50,618 nucleotides of DNA from Candidatus Thorarchaeota archaeon (GCA_004524595.1 SDOA01000015.1:1-50618), one strand, 5' to 3'; positions 40,953 to 50,016 are shown, counted from the first letter of the stretch. Numbers and translations: made by a program. Notes: generated by a model from the sequence alone, not told the origin.

Positions 40953-42890
40953 ATGGGAGACGGAAAACTCTGGCTTGGATTCAAAATTGATGATCAAGGA
41001 CAACGAACCAATGAAAGATTTGAGATTAGTATTGACCTTCTTCGAAGGCACGGAGGAGTCTTTGGTTCAACAGGATCTGGAAAAACAGTGCTATCGAAAT
41101 GCATTCTTGAAGAGGCAGCCATGGAAGGAATTCCAATACTAGCTTTTGACCCACAAGGGGATATTGCTTCCTTAATGCTAGCTGGAGACCCTAAGGAACT
41201 ATCAACAAAGGGAGTTTCTCCAACACTACTGAAAGAATACATGGACAAGGTGATTGTAAGAGTCTATACACCAGCCAGTAGTAAAGGACTCGCTATCTCA
41301 ATAAACCCATTGAAGTTGCCAGATAGAAAAGCTGACCAAGATGATATCATCCGTCTTCTCGACAACTCAGCTAGAACTCTAGTCAAGGTTCTGATGAAGG
41401 TCGCCGGGTTATCTAGGTCATGGGAAGGAAAAGCATTCGCGGCTATCTATGAATTATTGAGGACTATATGGGAGAATGAGAAAACTGACATCAAAGGTTT
41501 AGCTGAACTTGCTGACATGCTTGTAGCAGATGCTGAAACTGCAGGTGTCGATTTAGAACCATTTATGAAGTACTCTGAGAGACAGACTCTTGCAACTCGA
41601 ATTCGTAGTCTGACAGTTGGGTCGTCACAGCTTCTATTCAAAGAGGAAGGCGAGATTGATTTTGATGAACTTACAAAACCAGTGAATGGGAAAACTCCAA
41701 TCAACGTGATTTTCCTCAAGACGTTGCGTAGTGAAGAGGAGAAACATTTCTTCATCTCAATTGTTCTTAACCAATTGTATTCTTGGATGTTAAGACAGGG
41801 CTTTACAGAGAAACCACGAATGATGATATTTCAGGATGAAGCAGCTCCCTTCATTCCTGCTGGAATGCTTTCTCCAGGACCAAAGGAAACATTCCTTCTT
41901 CTATTCAGACAGGCGAGAAAATATGGTATTGAATGTCTTATCGCTACTCAAAGTCCCAAAGACATTGATTACAAAGCCTTTGAGCAGTTCAATACGATCT
42001 CTGCAGGTCGTATCAGCAGTGAGCAGTCTCTGAAAGTACTTGAAAGAATTTTAGAACCAATAGCAGGAGAAAAAGAAGCTGAGGCAATTATCACACAACT
42101 ACCAGGGCAACAAACAGCTTGTTTCATCTTCTCTTCTGCAGATCTCAAACCAAAAGTCAACCACATTGGTGTGCGATGGTTATTGACCAAACATGTCACC
42201 CTCACAGAAAAAGATGTCCAGATGCATATGAAAAAACTTGTTGAAGAACAAGCAAAGATATTGAAGAAACTCGAAGAAGAACGAATTGCTGAAGAAAATC
42301 GTCGACTTGCTGAGATGGAAGAAGCTGAACGTGAAAAATATCAGAAAGCCGAGGCAGCAAGGAAAGAGGCTGAGAAACTAAAGGCGGAGAAAGAGAGAGA
42401 GAAAGAGCTCCTTGAAATGAAACAGAAATTCAAATCAGCTGCAGACACAGAAAAGGTGTTCGACACAAGAGGGCAAGCTGGTAGAGTTTCATACGATGAT
42501 TTGATCAATGCATTCATAGCAAGGATTGAAGCTATTGCTAAGACAACATTTGGTCTTGAATTTCTAAAAGAATTACTAAAACGTGGAGAATTACATTACG
42601 AAAAATCCAGATCATTCTATCTTAAAGAGACCCGTGAAGCACAGAAGCAAGGTCTCGCAAAGAAGGAGAAGAGAGAAATCAAGAAGAAAGGGAAGATGGT
42701 CAAAGAAGAGTACCTCATTTATGATTTTGATTACATGCTGAAGAAAGTCATTGATAGTATGGGTATCAAAGAGCCGGACTTTGTTGATGAGGAGCGCCTG
42801 AAGAAGAAATTCGAGCAATTGGTCAAAAAAGCGAATAGGAACAATTTCCTCGAACGAATTATCCTAGGTGAGCCATTCCTCGAGTTCTAA
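40953..42890 (+). CDS. HerA-like FtsK/HerA-superfamily ATPase with coiled coil
   Basis: A 645-residue ATPase related to HerA/DUF853 proteins. Walker A is GSTGSGKT (residues 38-45), Walker B is in RMMIFQDEAAPF near residue 290, and the LIATQSP segment is typical of the family. A long charged coiled coil (KKLEEERIAEENRRLAEMEE and on) spans about 425-500, then a C-terminal helical domain. HerA-type motors usually pair with the NurA nuclease in DNA end resection; no nurA is in the window, so this is probably a stand-alone relative. GTG 40944 could also start it; ATG 40953 follows GGTG by 6 bases. TATA-like AATATATAG is at 40891-40899. Confidence 0.86.
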   Translation: MGDGKLWLGFKIDDQGQRTNERFEISIDLLRRHGGVFGSTGSGKTVLSKCILEEAAMEGIPILAFDPQGDIASLMLAGDPKELSTKGVSPTLLKEYMDKVIVRVYTPASSKGLAISINPLKLPDRKADQDDIIRLLDNSARTLVKVLMKVAGLSRSWEGKAFAAIYELLRTIWENEKTDIKGLAELADMLVADAETAGVDLEPFMKYSERQTLATRIRSLTVGSSQLLFKEEGEIDFDELTKPVNGKTPINVIFLKTLRSEEEKHFFISIVLNQLYSWMLRQGFTEKPRMMIFQDEAAPFIPAGMLSPGPKETFLLLFRQARKYGIECLIATQSPKDIDYKAFEQFNTISAGRISSEQSLKVLERILEPIAGEKEAEAIITQLPGQQTACFIFSSADLKPKVNHIGVRWLLTKHVTLTEKDVQMHMKKLVEEQAKILKKLEEERIAEENRRLAEMEEAEREKYQKAEAARKEAEKLKAEKEREKELLEMKQKFKSAADTEKVFDTRGQAGRVSYDDLINAFIARIEAIAKTTFGLEFLKELLKRGELHYEKSRSFYLKETREAQKQGLAKKEKREIKKKGKMVKEEYLIYDFDYMLKKVIDSMGIKEPDFVDEERLKKKFEQLVKKANRNNFLERIILGEPFLEF

Positions 42891-43573
42891 ATAGAAGAAC
42901 CAAATCTGATAGGTTCATGATGCTTGCATTCAACCCACTTTTTGATAAGCCTAAGTGTATAATTGGTAGCTTGAGTTAGAATCTCCTTTGTAACTGCGTT
43001 AGAACCATAATGCAATAGGAGCACCCTCTTACTTGCGAGTGTGACCTTTGTCCTGTCAGAATCATGTATAGCATAACCGTAACAAACAATCCCAACATCA
43101 TCAGCAAGAACTATCTCTCTCCCTCTACATTCTATTGATTCTCCACCAATTCGCTGGAAAATTTCCCCTTCTCTGGCGTTCCTGAGTGTCAATTGACCTT
43201 CAAGTTTATCTGCATCAATCAAACCAATTGGTATTTTATGATATGCAGATGCAAGATTCACAATATCTACCAAGTCTGATATTCGCCAGAGGTTCTCGCC
43301 TTGTAGAACCCGTCGCAGAACAGCTTCACTTGAACCTCTCTTCTTTGTAGGATCTATTCCATAGGCCCAATGCATTGCTCGATATGATTGTAGAAGGGTA
43401 TCATGTCGTAAATCTTCAAGATTATTTTTAGCTCTAATCTCTTTGAATACAGACTGCTCGTACTCTTCAAATTCCTTTGTTGATTTTCCTAAAATTAAAT
43501 CTTTGATGAGAACAACCATAATACTAGTATCTGGGGAGCCTATTTCGAACTTGATTGAGAAAGGATTGTTCAT
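42887..43573 (-). CDS. B3/B4-domain (PheT-like) protein
   Basis: A 228-residue stand-alone B3/B4 domain, like the editing and tRNA-contact part of phenylalanyl-tRNA synthetase beta (COG3382). Visible marks are SSEAVLRRVLQGENLWRISDLVDIVNLASAYHKIPIGLID and LADDVGIVCYGYAIHD. Such proteins may hydrolyse mischarged tRNA or D-aminoacyl species; this is not shown for archaea. The stop overlaps the stop of the HerA-like gene by 4 bases (convergent). A minus-strand TTATAATAAC near 43588-43597 may be its promoter, giving a very short leader. Confidence 0.8.
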   Translation of the reverse strand: MNNPFSIKFEIGSPDTSIMVVLIKDLILGKSTKEFEEYEQSVFKEIRAKNNLEDLRHDTLLQSYRAMHWAYGIDPTKKRGSSEAVLRRVLQGENLWRISDLVDIVNLASAYHKIPIGLIDADKLEGQLTLRNAREGEIFQRIGGESIECRGREIVLADDVGIVCYGYAIHDSDRTKVTLASKRVLLLHYGSNAVTKEILTQATNYTLRLIKKWVECKHHEPIRFGSSI

Positions 43574-43620
43574 AGATTTGCTCTGTTATTATAATCCTAT
43601 GAGTGTTTTGAGAATTTCAT

Positions 43621-44427
43621 TCAGAGATATTTGATTACATCCTCTAGTGACTCAACACTTAATGAAGGAGTTGTATCCATTTCACCCGATTCAAAATCAA
43701 TGATATTATCAGGGTTTCTCCGTACAAGAATTGTAGTCAATCCTGCAGCATTTCCTCCAGCAACATCAGATCTTGGATTGTCACCTATGATTACTGCCTG
43801 AGACACATCAAAACCGAGAATTTTCACAGTTTCAAGAACTATCTCAGGTAATGGTTTTCCTATAACAATGGAATTAATCCCAGTTGCATGTTCAATTGCA
43901 GCTACAATAGATCGTTCACCAATGAAAATGTCTTCATGACCCAAGTAAATTCCAGGATAGTCTCTGCTTCCACTAATGCAAATCAGGTTAGCACCATGCT
44001 TCACCATCTTTGTTGCGAAATTCAATTCCTGAAAGGTCATACCTCTATCTGCAGCGACAGCAACATAATCGATTGGCGGATTATTTGTCACATCAAGTCC
44101 ACGAGAGATGAAATCTTCTTGTGCTCCACCCTCACCAATTACAAAACATCGAGCCCCGGGTTGTCTATTATGAATATAAGCGGCTGTTGCTGCCCCAGCT
44201 GTGAATACATTTTCCTTAGATATTGGAAATCCAACCTTTTCGACTACTTGGTGAACTTGTCTAGAAGACAGACGTCCTACATTCGTTAGAATTGCCAAAG
44301 AAACTCCCCTTTCTTGAAGAAAATGCCAGAGTTTCAGAGCATCATTGAAGGGAGTAGGATGTTCAACATCAAGAATCAGTGTGTTGTCTACATCGAATAT
44401 CCAAAGGGTCTTAGCACTCAGATCCAT
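43621..44427 (-). CDS. HAD-superfamily phosphatase (NagD/class IIA-like)
   Basis: A 268-residue HAD hydrolase. Motif I is IFDVDNTLILD, motif II ILTNVGRLS, motif III is in VIGKPLPEI, motif IV is VIIGDNPRSDVAGGNAAG. The cap lies between motifs II and III (class II), as in NagD and p-nitrophenyl phosphatase-like enzymes. Both motif I Asps are intact, so it should be active. The frame extends to an ATG at 44445, but ATG 44427 has GGTGTTGG about 4-8 bases upstream and is preferred. The substrate is unknown; class IIA members often act on sugar or nucleotide phosphates. Confidence 0.87.
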   Translation of the reverse strand: MDLSAKTLWIFDVDNTLILDVEHPTPFNDALKLWHFLQERGVSLAILTNVGRLSSRQVHQVVEKVGFPISKENVFTAGAATAAYIHNRQPGARCFVIGEGGAQEDFISRGLDVTNNPPIDYVAVAADRGMTFQELNFATKMVKHGANLICISGSRDYPGIYLGHEDIFIGERSIVAAIEHATGINSIVIGKPLPEIVLETVKILGFDVSQAVIIGDNPRSDVAGGNAAGLTTILVRRNPDNIIDFESGEMDTTPSLSVESLEDVIKYL

Positions 44428-44494
44428 AAACCAACACCAAATCAAAGAGTAATTGCATAGAGAAAAATGTACCTACAATATTCTTCTAAGAAAT

Positions 44495-44842
44495 CTAATC
44501 ATTATGTAATAGAGGAATCACACAAATGAACCGAAATACATCAGTACCCTCGGTATTATCGTATCCGTGTGGTTCATTGGAGGGAACATAGACTACATCG
44601 TCCTTCTTAGCAACACCTTCGATATCACCTATTAATTTTGCCTCACCTTTTAAAACAAATATCTCATGCTCTTCTGGGTGATTGTGTAATGGAATAATAC
44701 CACCAGGTGCTATCTCAAAGAGTCGCATTGCGTAAGTCTTTGCACCGGTCTGTTTCCCGATCAGCCATCTCATGGTAACTTTTTGAGCCCCAGCCAATTC
44801 GATATCCCGTACTTCTCTTTGCTTGTAGTTTACGACATACAA
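44495..44842 (-). CDS. Cupin-domain protein
   Basis: About 115 residues: a single cupin fold with HNHPEEHEIFVLKG (motif 1: two His, one Glu, then His) and VPSNEPHGYDN (motif 2, late His), which bind one metal. The N-terminal REVRDIELAGAQKVTMRWLIG is typical of small archaeal/bacterial cupins of unknown substrate. The frame is open from an ATG at 44935, adding 31 residues unlike the family; TTG 44842 follows GGAGGAT by about 9 bases and fits the family length, so it is preferred, though ATG 44935 is not excluded. Confidence 0.8.
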   Translation of the reverse strand: MYVVNYKQREVRDIELAGAQKVTMRWLIGKQTGAKTYAMRLFEIAPGGIIPLHNHPEEHEIFVLKGEAKLIGDIEGVAKKDDVVYVPSNEPHGYDNTEGTDVFRFICVIPLLHND

Positions 44843-45030
44843 GTATTGTCTATCCTCCAAATTTAGAGCAGATTGATTATCTACCTTGAAGCGGTATTCT
44901 TCGAGTGTTGAATATAGATATTCGGTTATGTACATTCTCGATTCAACACCACAGAAAGCTTAATCTTTGAACCAATCAATTCTTTGACATCACTAGTTTC
45001 ACAGGTTTCCATCCCGAAGAGGCTGTTATC

Positions 45031-45552
45031 ATGAGTGAAGAAGACACATACTTGAGAGCAAAACTAACTGAGATTAATGGTGCTATTGAAAGACTCACTC
45101 AAATGTTAAATAGAATGATCGATGTCATATCAAAGATTACTGAAGTCCAAGATGCACAGTCGGACCTCACATTGTCTGTAAATGCAAATTCTGAGAAACT
45201 CGATGAGCTCCTTGAAGCTATGAAGAATATTAAGAGCGTTGGAGCAGTTCCTGCAAGTACAGGTGCAACAATTACTCAGAAAGGAGCAATTTCATCCCAT
45301 CAAGCAATACTTGATACACTAGAAACACAAATCAGAGATGGGGTTATCGCTAGCGATCTCGCACAAAGAATCAATGAATCTGCAGAGATGCTGGAAAGCA
45401 AAGGAGTTACAGGTGCACTCATTGTCAAAATGCAACGATGGACCAGAATCCTTCGAACTTATGGGCGGGTCGATACAATCAGTCCAACGGATATTCAGAA
45501 ACTCCGTGAAGATATCAAAGAATGGTCAAGAGAACTAGGAAAAATGCGTTAG
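45031..45552 (+). CDS. Hypothetical coiled-coil protein
   Basis: A 173-residue soluble protein. Residues 5-75 form a likely coiled coil (LTEINGAIERLTQMLNRMID, LTLSVNANSEKLDELLEAMK). A Gly/Ala/Thr-rich linker follows, then a helical domain (HQAILDTLETQIRDGVIA, PTDIQKLREDIKEWSRELG). No known family. GAAGAGG lies about 9 bases before the ATG. Immediately after the stop is a nested set of inverted repeats (45553-45608), which may end or control its message. Confidence 0.68.
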   Translation: MSEEDTYLRAKLTEINGAIERLTQMLNRMIDVISKITEVQDAQSDLTLSVNANSEKLDELLEAMKNIKSVGAVPASTGATITQKGAISSHQAILDTLETQIRDGVIASDLAQRINESAEMLESKGVTGALIVKMQRWTRILRTYGRVDTISPTDIQKLREDIKEWSRELGKMR

Positions 45553-45608
45553 CCCTATTTAGCGCCTAAATATGTTGCATATATGTCAATTTAGGATTAC
45601 TTATAGGG
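45553..45608. repeat. Nested inverted repeats after the coiled-coil gene
   Basis: Three nested pairs share one centre: CCCTAT (45553-45558) with ATAGGG (45603-45608), CCTAAAT (45565-45571) with ATTTAGG (45589-45595), and ATATG (45570-45574) with CATAT (45578-45582). All arms are perfect. The element begins right at the stop codon. It could fold into an RNA with an interrupted stem, or hold stacked binding sites. No poly-U tail follows. Confidence 0.5.
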
Positions 45609-45677
45609 ATACACCCAAATACTAACAGAAATAACAGAGAAAAAAAAGGACATAAATATCAGGTCTATATTCAGTGA

Positions 45678-45701
45678 ATATTTAATAGGAGATATTTAAA
45701 A
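45678..45701 (+). promoter_or_regulatory. Tandem TATA-like boxes before the 45745 gene
   Basis: ATATTTAAT (45678-45686) and TATTTAAAA (45693-45701) lie 67 and 52 bases before ATG 45745. The second places the transcript start near 45725 with GAGGTG still in the leader. The doubling of ATATTTAA is notable and may allow two start sites. Confidence 0.4.
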
Positions 45702-45744
45702 CTCTCATACATCCTCTGCCGGGAAAAGTGAGGTGCAAATCAGT

Positions 45745-46083
45745 ATGTCATTAGATAATTGGGAGAAAAAGATACAAACAACCATAGAAGGCTTTCCAGA
45801 ACCATATAGAGGAGAGATACTTCAATTATTTGGCGAATGGTTGAGTACAAAACCACAACCACCACTCTATTCAAATTGGACAGAATACTCATCAAAAATT
45901 GATGACCAAGAAGCTCTCTACACAGAACGAAGAGTCTATCTGAAACGAGTGAAGAATGATCTTAGGGATATGGAGATACCACCAAAGAGATGGCAAAAAG
46001 TTGCTAAATCTTTAGCTGCAGTCGCTAGTGTATTCTTGGTAATTTTTCTGGCTATATCAAGAGTCTTCCGTGGTGCGGATTAG
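45745..46083 (+). CDS. Small protein with a C-terminal membrane anchor
   Basis: A 112-residue protein: a charged, helical N-terminal part (NWEKKIQTTIEGFPEPYRGEILQ, VYLKRVKNDLRDMEIPP) and one C-terminal helix (SLAAVASVFLVIFLAISRVF) followed by only a few residues, so it is tail-anchored with most of it in the cytosol. No family is recognised. ATG 45745 has GAGGTG 9 bases upstream and is preferred over an in-frame GTG at 45733 that lies in that site. Confidence 0.68.
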   Translation: MSLDNWEKKIQTTIEGFPEPYRGEILQLFGEWLSTKPQPPLYSNWTEYSSKIDDQEALYTERRVYLKRVKNDLRDMEIPPKRWQKVAKSLAAVASVFLVIFLAISRVFRGAD

Positions 46084-46126
46084 GAATAGAGTGTCAATCC
46101 ACGCTCAATAGTATAGAGCAGCCAAC

Positions 46127-46132
46127 TTATAT
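46127..46132 (+). promoter_or_regulatory. TATA box for the DHH-nuclease gene
   Basis: TTATAT in the context CTTATATTATC, about 32 bases before ATG 46163. The transcript would start near 46155, so the message is nearly leaderless; this agrees with the lack of a ribosome site there. Confidence 0.45.
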
Positions 46133-46162
46133 TATCGAGAGTGAAACTCACCATGGTACAAA

Positions 46163-47665
46163 ATGTTAGACCTTTTTAAATCTCTACCCGAATCGATGCT
46201 TCGCTTAATAGAAGAAGCAATTGATGCTACGAGGAAAGCCCAGAAGGTCATAGCTTTCTCTCATATTGATGCTGATGGAATATCAGCTCTGGCAATCATT
46301 ATCAAAGCACTTGAAAGAGAATGCAAAGAGTTCGATTGGAAGAATATACATCAGATAAATTCCGAGTCGATTTTGGAAATCAAGTCCATTATTACTGAAT
46401 ATGGACCAGACTTGGTTATTTTCACTGATTTTGGCACGGGTCAAATAAACCTGATTCGAGAATATATCTTAGATATCAAAGGAGTCGATTGTGCTATCGT
46501 TCTAGACCATCATTTACCTCAAGAGGAAATTTTAGATAATGAGAACAGAAATTCAAGTAGTCGGTTGATAGAGATCAATCCTTGTCAACATGATATTAGT
46601 GGGAGTATTGAACTTTCAGGTGCAGGAGCTGCATTTCTCTTTGCAATGGCATTATCTTCAGACAACGTTGACCAGACAGAATTGGCAATTGTCGGAGCAA
46701 CAGGAGATCTACAGGACTATTATGGCAAAGGATTCACTGGTCTGAATGCAGATATAGTGAAACTTGGTGAAGATAATGGATACCTACAAGTAACTAGAGA
46801 CCTCACGTTCTTTGGGATTAATACTCGTCCATTGCCATATCTACTGCAATATGCCACAGATCCATATCTCCCAGGATTGACTGGAGATGAAGCTGCGTGC
46901 TATATGTTCTTTGAACAATTAGGAATTGAGATGAAAGATAATGACGAGTGGAGAACTTGGGTGGATTTAGAATCTGGTGAAAAGCAGAATATTATCCAGA
47001 AATTGATACAATATATACTCGAAGTCTATAACGACCCTAAGACAGCTAAAGGCCTAATTGGTGATGTTATCATCCTTCCGCAACGCCCTGAAAAGACAGA
47101 GATGCGTAGTGCGAAAGAATTCTCAACGCTACTCAATGCTTGTGGTAGAAACAGAAAACCAGAGGTTGGAGTGAAAATCTGTCTTGGTGACCCAGAAGCA
47201 ATCCTCCAAGGACGTTACCTCCTTCAACAGCATAGAGCAAACTTAGCAATGGCTTTACGACGACTTGAAACCGATGGTTTTCAGACAATGGATGGATTGT
47301 ATCTCGTTAATGACCCTGAAACACCAGATACAATAATTGGCATAGTGATAGGTATGGCCCAGGGTGCTAGAATTATTCCGATTGATAAACCAGTGATAGG
47401 CGTGAGCACACAAACACATGATGAAAGTCCATTAGTGAAATTATCAGGGAGAGCACATAAGTATCTTGTCAAGAGAGGAATTAATCTCAAAGAAACTTTT
47501 GTGTCCGTTGCTGAGCGGATGAATGAAACATATGGAACCCTAGTAGCAGAAGCAGGCGGTCATCCAATGGCAGCTGGGGCGTTCATCCACAAAAATCATG
47601 TCGAGGAGTTCCTAGACCAGTCATCTCATCACATGGCAATTATCCTTGCAAAGAATAATTCATAA
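46163..47665 (+). CDS. DHH/DHHA1 RecJ-like exonuclease (archaeal GAN/RecJ group)
   Basis: A 500-residue DHH phosphoesterase. Motif I is HIDADG (H34, D36, D38), motif II has D89 in IFTDFGTG, motif III is LDHHLP (D115, H116, H117) and motif IV is in VGATGDLQDYYG. The DHHA1 C-terminal domain ends with AEAGGHPMAAGAFI, the GGH motif. Length fits archaeal RecJ-like proteins such as GAN, which bind GINS at the replication fork and degrade single-stranded DNA or RNA. It could be a Cdc45-like replication factor or a repair nuclease; all catalytic residues are present, so it is probably active. It ends just before a convergent G/C-rich hairpin. Confidence 0.88.
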   Translation: MLDLFKSLPESMLRLIEEAIDATRKAQKVIAFSHIDADGISALAIIIKALERECKEFDWKNIHQINSESILEIKSIITEYGPDLVIFTDFGTGQINLIREYILDIKGVDCAIVLDHHLPQEEILDNENRNSSSRLIEINPCQHDISGSIELSGAGAAFLFAMALSSDNVDQTELAIVGATGDLQDYYGKGFTGLNADIVKLGEDNGYLQVTRDLTFFGINTRPLPYLLQYATDPYLPGLTGDEAACYMFFEQLGIEMKDNDEWRTWVDLESGEKQNIIQKLIQYILEVYNDPKTAKGLIGDVIILPQRPEKTEMRSAKEFSTLLNACGRNRKPEVGVKICLGDPEAILQGRYLLQQHRANLAMALRRLETDGFQTMDGLYLVNDPETPDTIIGIVIGMAQGARIIPIDKPVIGVSTQTHDESPLVKLSGRAHKYLVKRGINLKETFVSVAERMNETYGTLVAEAGGHPMAAGAFIHKNHVEEFLDQSSHHMAIILAKNNS

Positions 47666-47677
47666 AAAAGAAACCAT

Positions 47678-47693
47678 GGGGGTGATTACCCCC
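47678..47693. terminator. Hairpin between convergent genes
   Basis: GGGGGT (47678-47683), loop GATT, ACCCCC (47688-47693): a perfect 6-bp G/C stem in the 50-base gap between the DHH gene and the convergent membrane gene. It can serve both directions and resembles the hairpin at 17649-17667. Confidence 0.5.
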
Positions 47694-47715
47694 CACGCAT
47701 TGATTCAATTGAATT

Positions 47716-48186
47716 CTAATAGTCTTCTGCAGTTAATGAGGCTCCAATAATTCCGGGAATAAAGAGAAGACCAAAAGCTACACCCAGATCTACCAGCATA
47801 GTTCTTGCAATTGCTACCATTGCATTGAAGTCTGTGATGCCACCAAGGCTGTTCAAAACAAAGTAACCTATGAAGAAAAGAACTAAGGCAATAATTGACA
47901 CAAAGAACATTCTGATACCGCTCTTGGATATCAGACCTGCAATAAAGCCTGCAACACCCAATGCTACTAATGGAGAATAAATTGGAGTTGCGCCAGTTGC
48001 GGCACTATACGGAACGAGTAATACGCCAAATAGTGCTGCCCCTCTAGTTGCTAGAGCATCAGCGATATCAGTTGAATTTATGATCTCAGTCTGAATGGTT
48101 TCCCAGGACAATTGCAGAACCTGAAAAGCACCAATCAGAACTGCGACGACTAACACGATAAGAAGTGCCATTATAGTTCGGAACAT
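47716..48186 (-). CDS. Small four-helix membrane protein
   Basis: A 156-residue hydrophobic protein with helices at about 3-24, 48-66 (weaker), 73-112 (two) and 125-148. No family signature. A minus-strand ACATATAAG box near 48249-48258 precedes it and GAAGGATGTG lies before the ATG, so it can be transcribed separately from the Nudix gene upstream. Function is unknown. Confidence 0.68.
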   Translation of the reverse strand: MFRTIMALLIVLVVAVLIGAFQVLQLSWETIQTEIINSTDIADALATRGAALFGVLLVPYSAATGATPIYSPLVALGVAGFIAGLISKSGIRMFFVSIIALVLFFIGYFVLNSLGGITDFNAMVAIARTMLVDLGVAFGLLFIPGIIGASLTAEDY

Positions 48187-48280
48187 TGAAATCTACACAT
48201 CCTTCTGTTCAAAGATTAACAGTTGTGTTAATAGAAAGTACGGAGATTCTTATATGTCTTAGCAATTTTGGAGGTAAATA

Positions 48281-48736
48281 TTATCTTCTAGTAGTATGCA
48301 TCAGTCGCAAAATGCGTGGATAGACTGATTGGATTAGGTCGATGATTCTTTGGTTTACCATATCTGAAGGTAAGTCCTCTGGATGAAACCATCCAACCTC
48401 GCCAGTAGTTGTTTCTGGTCTTATAGATTCCGTAACAGCTTGAGCAATATAATGGTTTAAAATAAAATGATATTCAACAGCACCTTTTTCATCAATTGTG
48501 ATAATGTCTGCTGTATTGATAAGTTCCAAAACCTCACACTCGATCCCAGTTTCTTCGAGTATCTCGCGCTCAATTGCTTCTTTTTGTGTTTCTCCAAGTT
48601 CAATACCTCCGCCAGGAATACTCCATAGACCGGCACCGGGATCTTTATCCCGTCGAGCTAGGAGAATACCTTTCGAGCTAACAACAATTGCACCAACTCC
48701 AGGAATCGGATGAGTAGGATATTGACGACCACTCAT
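48281..48736 (-). CDS. Nudix hydrolase
   Basis: A 151-residue Nudix protein. The Nudix box is GGGIELGETQKEAIEREILEETG, with the REILEETG metal-binding part intact. Members hydrolyse nucleoside diphosphates linked to another group, such as oxidised dNTPs, ADP-ribose or NDP-sugars. GVGAIVV and GLWSIPGGGIELGE match the MutT/ADP-ribose-type core. The frame starts at ATG 48745, but ATG 48736 has GAGTGAT 4 bases upstream and is preferred. It begins 15 bases after the TPR gene's stop, so the two are likely co-transcribed. Confidence 0.88.
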   Translation of the reverse strand: MSGRQYPTHPIPGVGAIVVSSKGILLARRDKDPGAGLWSIPGGGIELGETQKEAIEREILEETGIECEVLELINTADIITIDEKGAVEYHFILNHYIAQAVTESIRPETTTGEVGWFHPEDLPSDMVNQRIIDLIQSVYPRILRLMHTTRR

Positions 48737-48751
48737 TGTTATCACTCTGTC

Positions 48752-49912
48752 CTAATTTGTAGCGAGACTGTCAAGAATGACAAGTCTGGTATTGCATTTA
48801 CTACAAATTCTCTCAGTTTTAAAATCAAATCCCTTTGAATCATCGTATGGCAGTCTTATTTCATTTTCGCATTCCTGACACCGAATCTTGACATAACCCC
48901 TGAGTTCAAAGACACGTGTCCAAGCGGCTTGTGATGATTCTAGTTCACCTCTTCGATGATACTCTGATGCAATGACCACCCAGGGAGCTGCTGCGTTCTT
49001 GTCAGATTTTATCCATCGTTTAAGGCAATAGAGATATTCATCACACATGTTAAGGTGGGAATAGGTTCCACAAAGACCTCTCCAAGATTCGGAGTCCCTT
49101 CCTAACTCCATTTCAGCACGACTGAGATATTCTCTAAACGATTTCTCATCCTTTAAGTTCTTAGAGATTATTGCCAATCTTGCAAGGGCTTCGATATTGA
49201 TCGGATCCTTATCAAGGACTTTCCCAAAACAGTCCATTGCATTCTCAAATTCACCTGATTGAAAACAGAGTTCACCAAGAAGTAAAAGAGAACGATAATC
49301 TTCTGGATCAATATTATTTGCATAGTTAACGAAAGGGACAGCTTCATGTAGTCGTCTCTGAAGCAAGAGAATGTAAGCATAGTTAGAAATACATGTCATA
49401 AGATTTGGCTCGATTTGATGGAGTATCGATAGTTGCTTTGTTGCCAGTGTGAAATCACCAAGTCGATAGGCAACCAAGGAGTGAAGAAATAACAGATTTA
49501 TTTCTTCAGGAAACCTCTCGAGTGCATTCTCTAAGAATGCCATCGCTTGACGATATTCGCATCGCTGGAATAGAATCCGTGCAAGATCTATCCATGGTTC
49601 AGGTTCTGTAGGGTCTAAACGTAAAGCTTCACGAAGATGATCTTCTGCAGTCACTAATTTTCCTAGAGCCCAAAGTGCCCTTCCAAGAAATAATTCCACC
49701 ACACAGTGTTGCTCAACTTGTTCCTCAGCTAATTCAAGGACCTTTACAGCCTTCTCAGGCATTTCTGCCTGCACATAGGCCATGCCTAGAATTACTAGGG
49801 CATCAACATTTTCTTCATCATTTTCTACAAGTGGTTCTAAGACAGTAATCGCATCATTGGGTCTACCCTCTTCCAGTGCTATCTTTGCAGCTTCGAGGAT
49901 CTTATCAGGCAC
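48752..49912 (-). CDS. TPR-repeat protein with C-terminal zinc ribbon
   Basis: A 386-residue protein made of about nine tetratricopeptide repeats (for example ALVILGMAYVQAEMPEKAVK, PWIDLARILFQRCEYRQAMA, SLLLLGELCFQSGEFENAMD). It ends in a four-Cys zinc ribbon (CQEC then CSKC). TPRs are protein-binding scaffolds; the ribbon may contact nucleic acid or a partner. The start is a GTG at 49912 with only a weak GGAAG upstream. The Nudix gene follows 15 bases later. It diverges from the PRMT-like gene with about 100 bases between. Confidence 0.85.
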   Translation of the reverse strand: MPDKILEAAKIALEEGRPNDAITVLEPLVENDEENVDALVILGMAYVQAEMPEKAVKVLELAEEQVEQHCVVELFLGRALWALGKLVTAEDHLREALRLDPTEPEPWIDLARILFQRCEYRQAMAFLENALERFPEEINLLFLHSLVAYRLGDFTLATKQLSILHQIEPNLMTCISNYAYILLLQRRLHEAVPFVNYANNIDPEDYRSLLLLGELCFQSGEFENAMDCFGKVLDKDPINIEALARLAIISKNLKDEKSFREYLSRAEMELGRDSESWRGLCGTYSHLNMCDEYLYCLKRWIKSDKNAAAPWVVIASEYHRRGELESSQAAWTRVFELRGYVKIRCQECENEIRLPYDDSKGFDFKTERICSKCNTRLVILDSLATN

Positions 49913-50016
49913 GATTTACTGACTTCCTTTTCATTATCCTTGTTGCCAAAATCGTCTATTCTGGCGATTTGAAACCACAATTTTAGTTATAAGTAGACAT
50001 TGATAGGGGAAAAATA

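Noticed and set aside
45338..45538. Second frame inside the coiled-coil gene
   Set aside because: It is a shadow frame of the 45031 gene without its own ribosome site.
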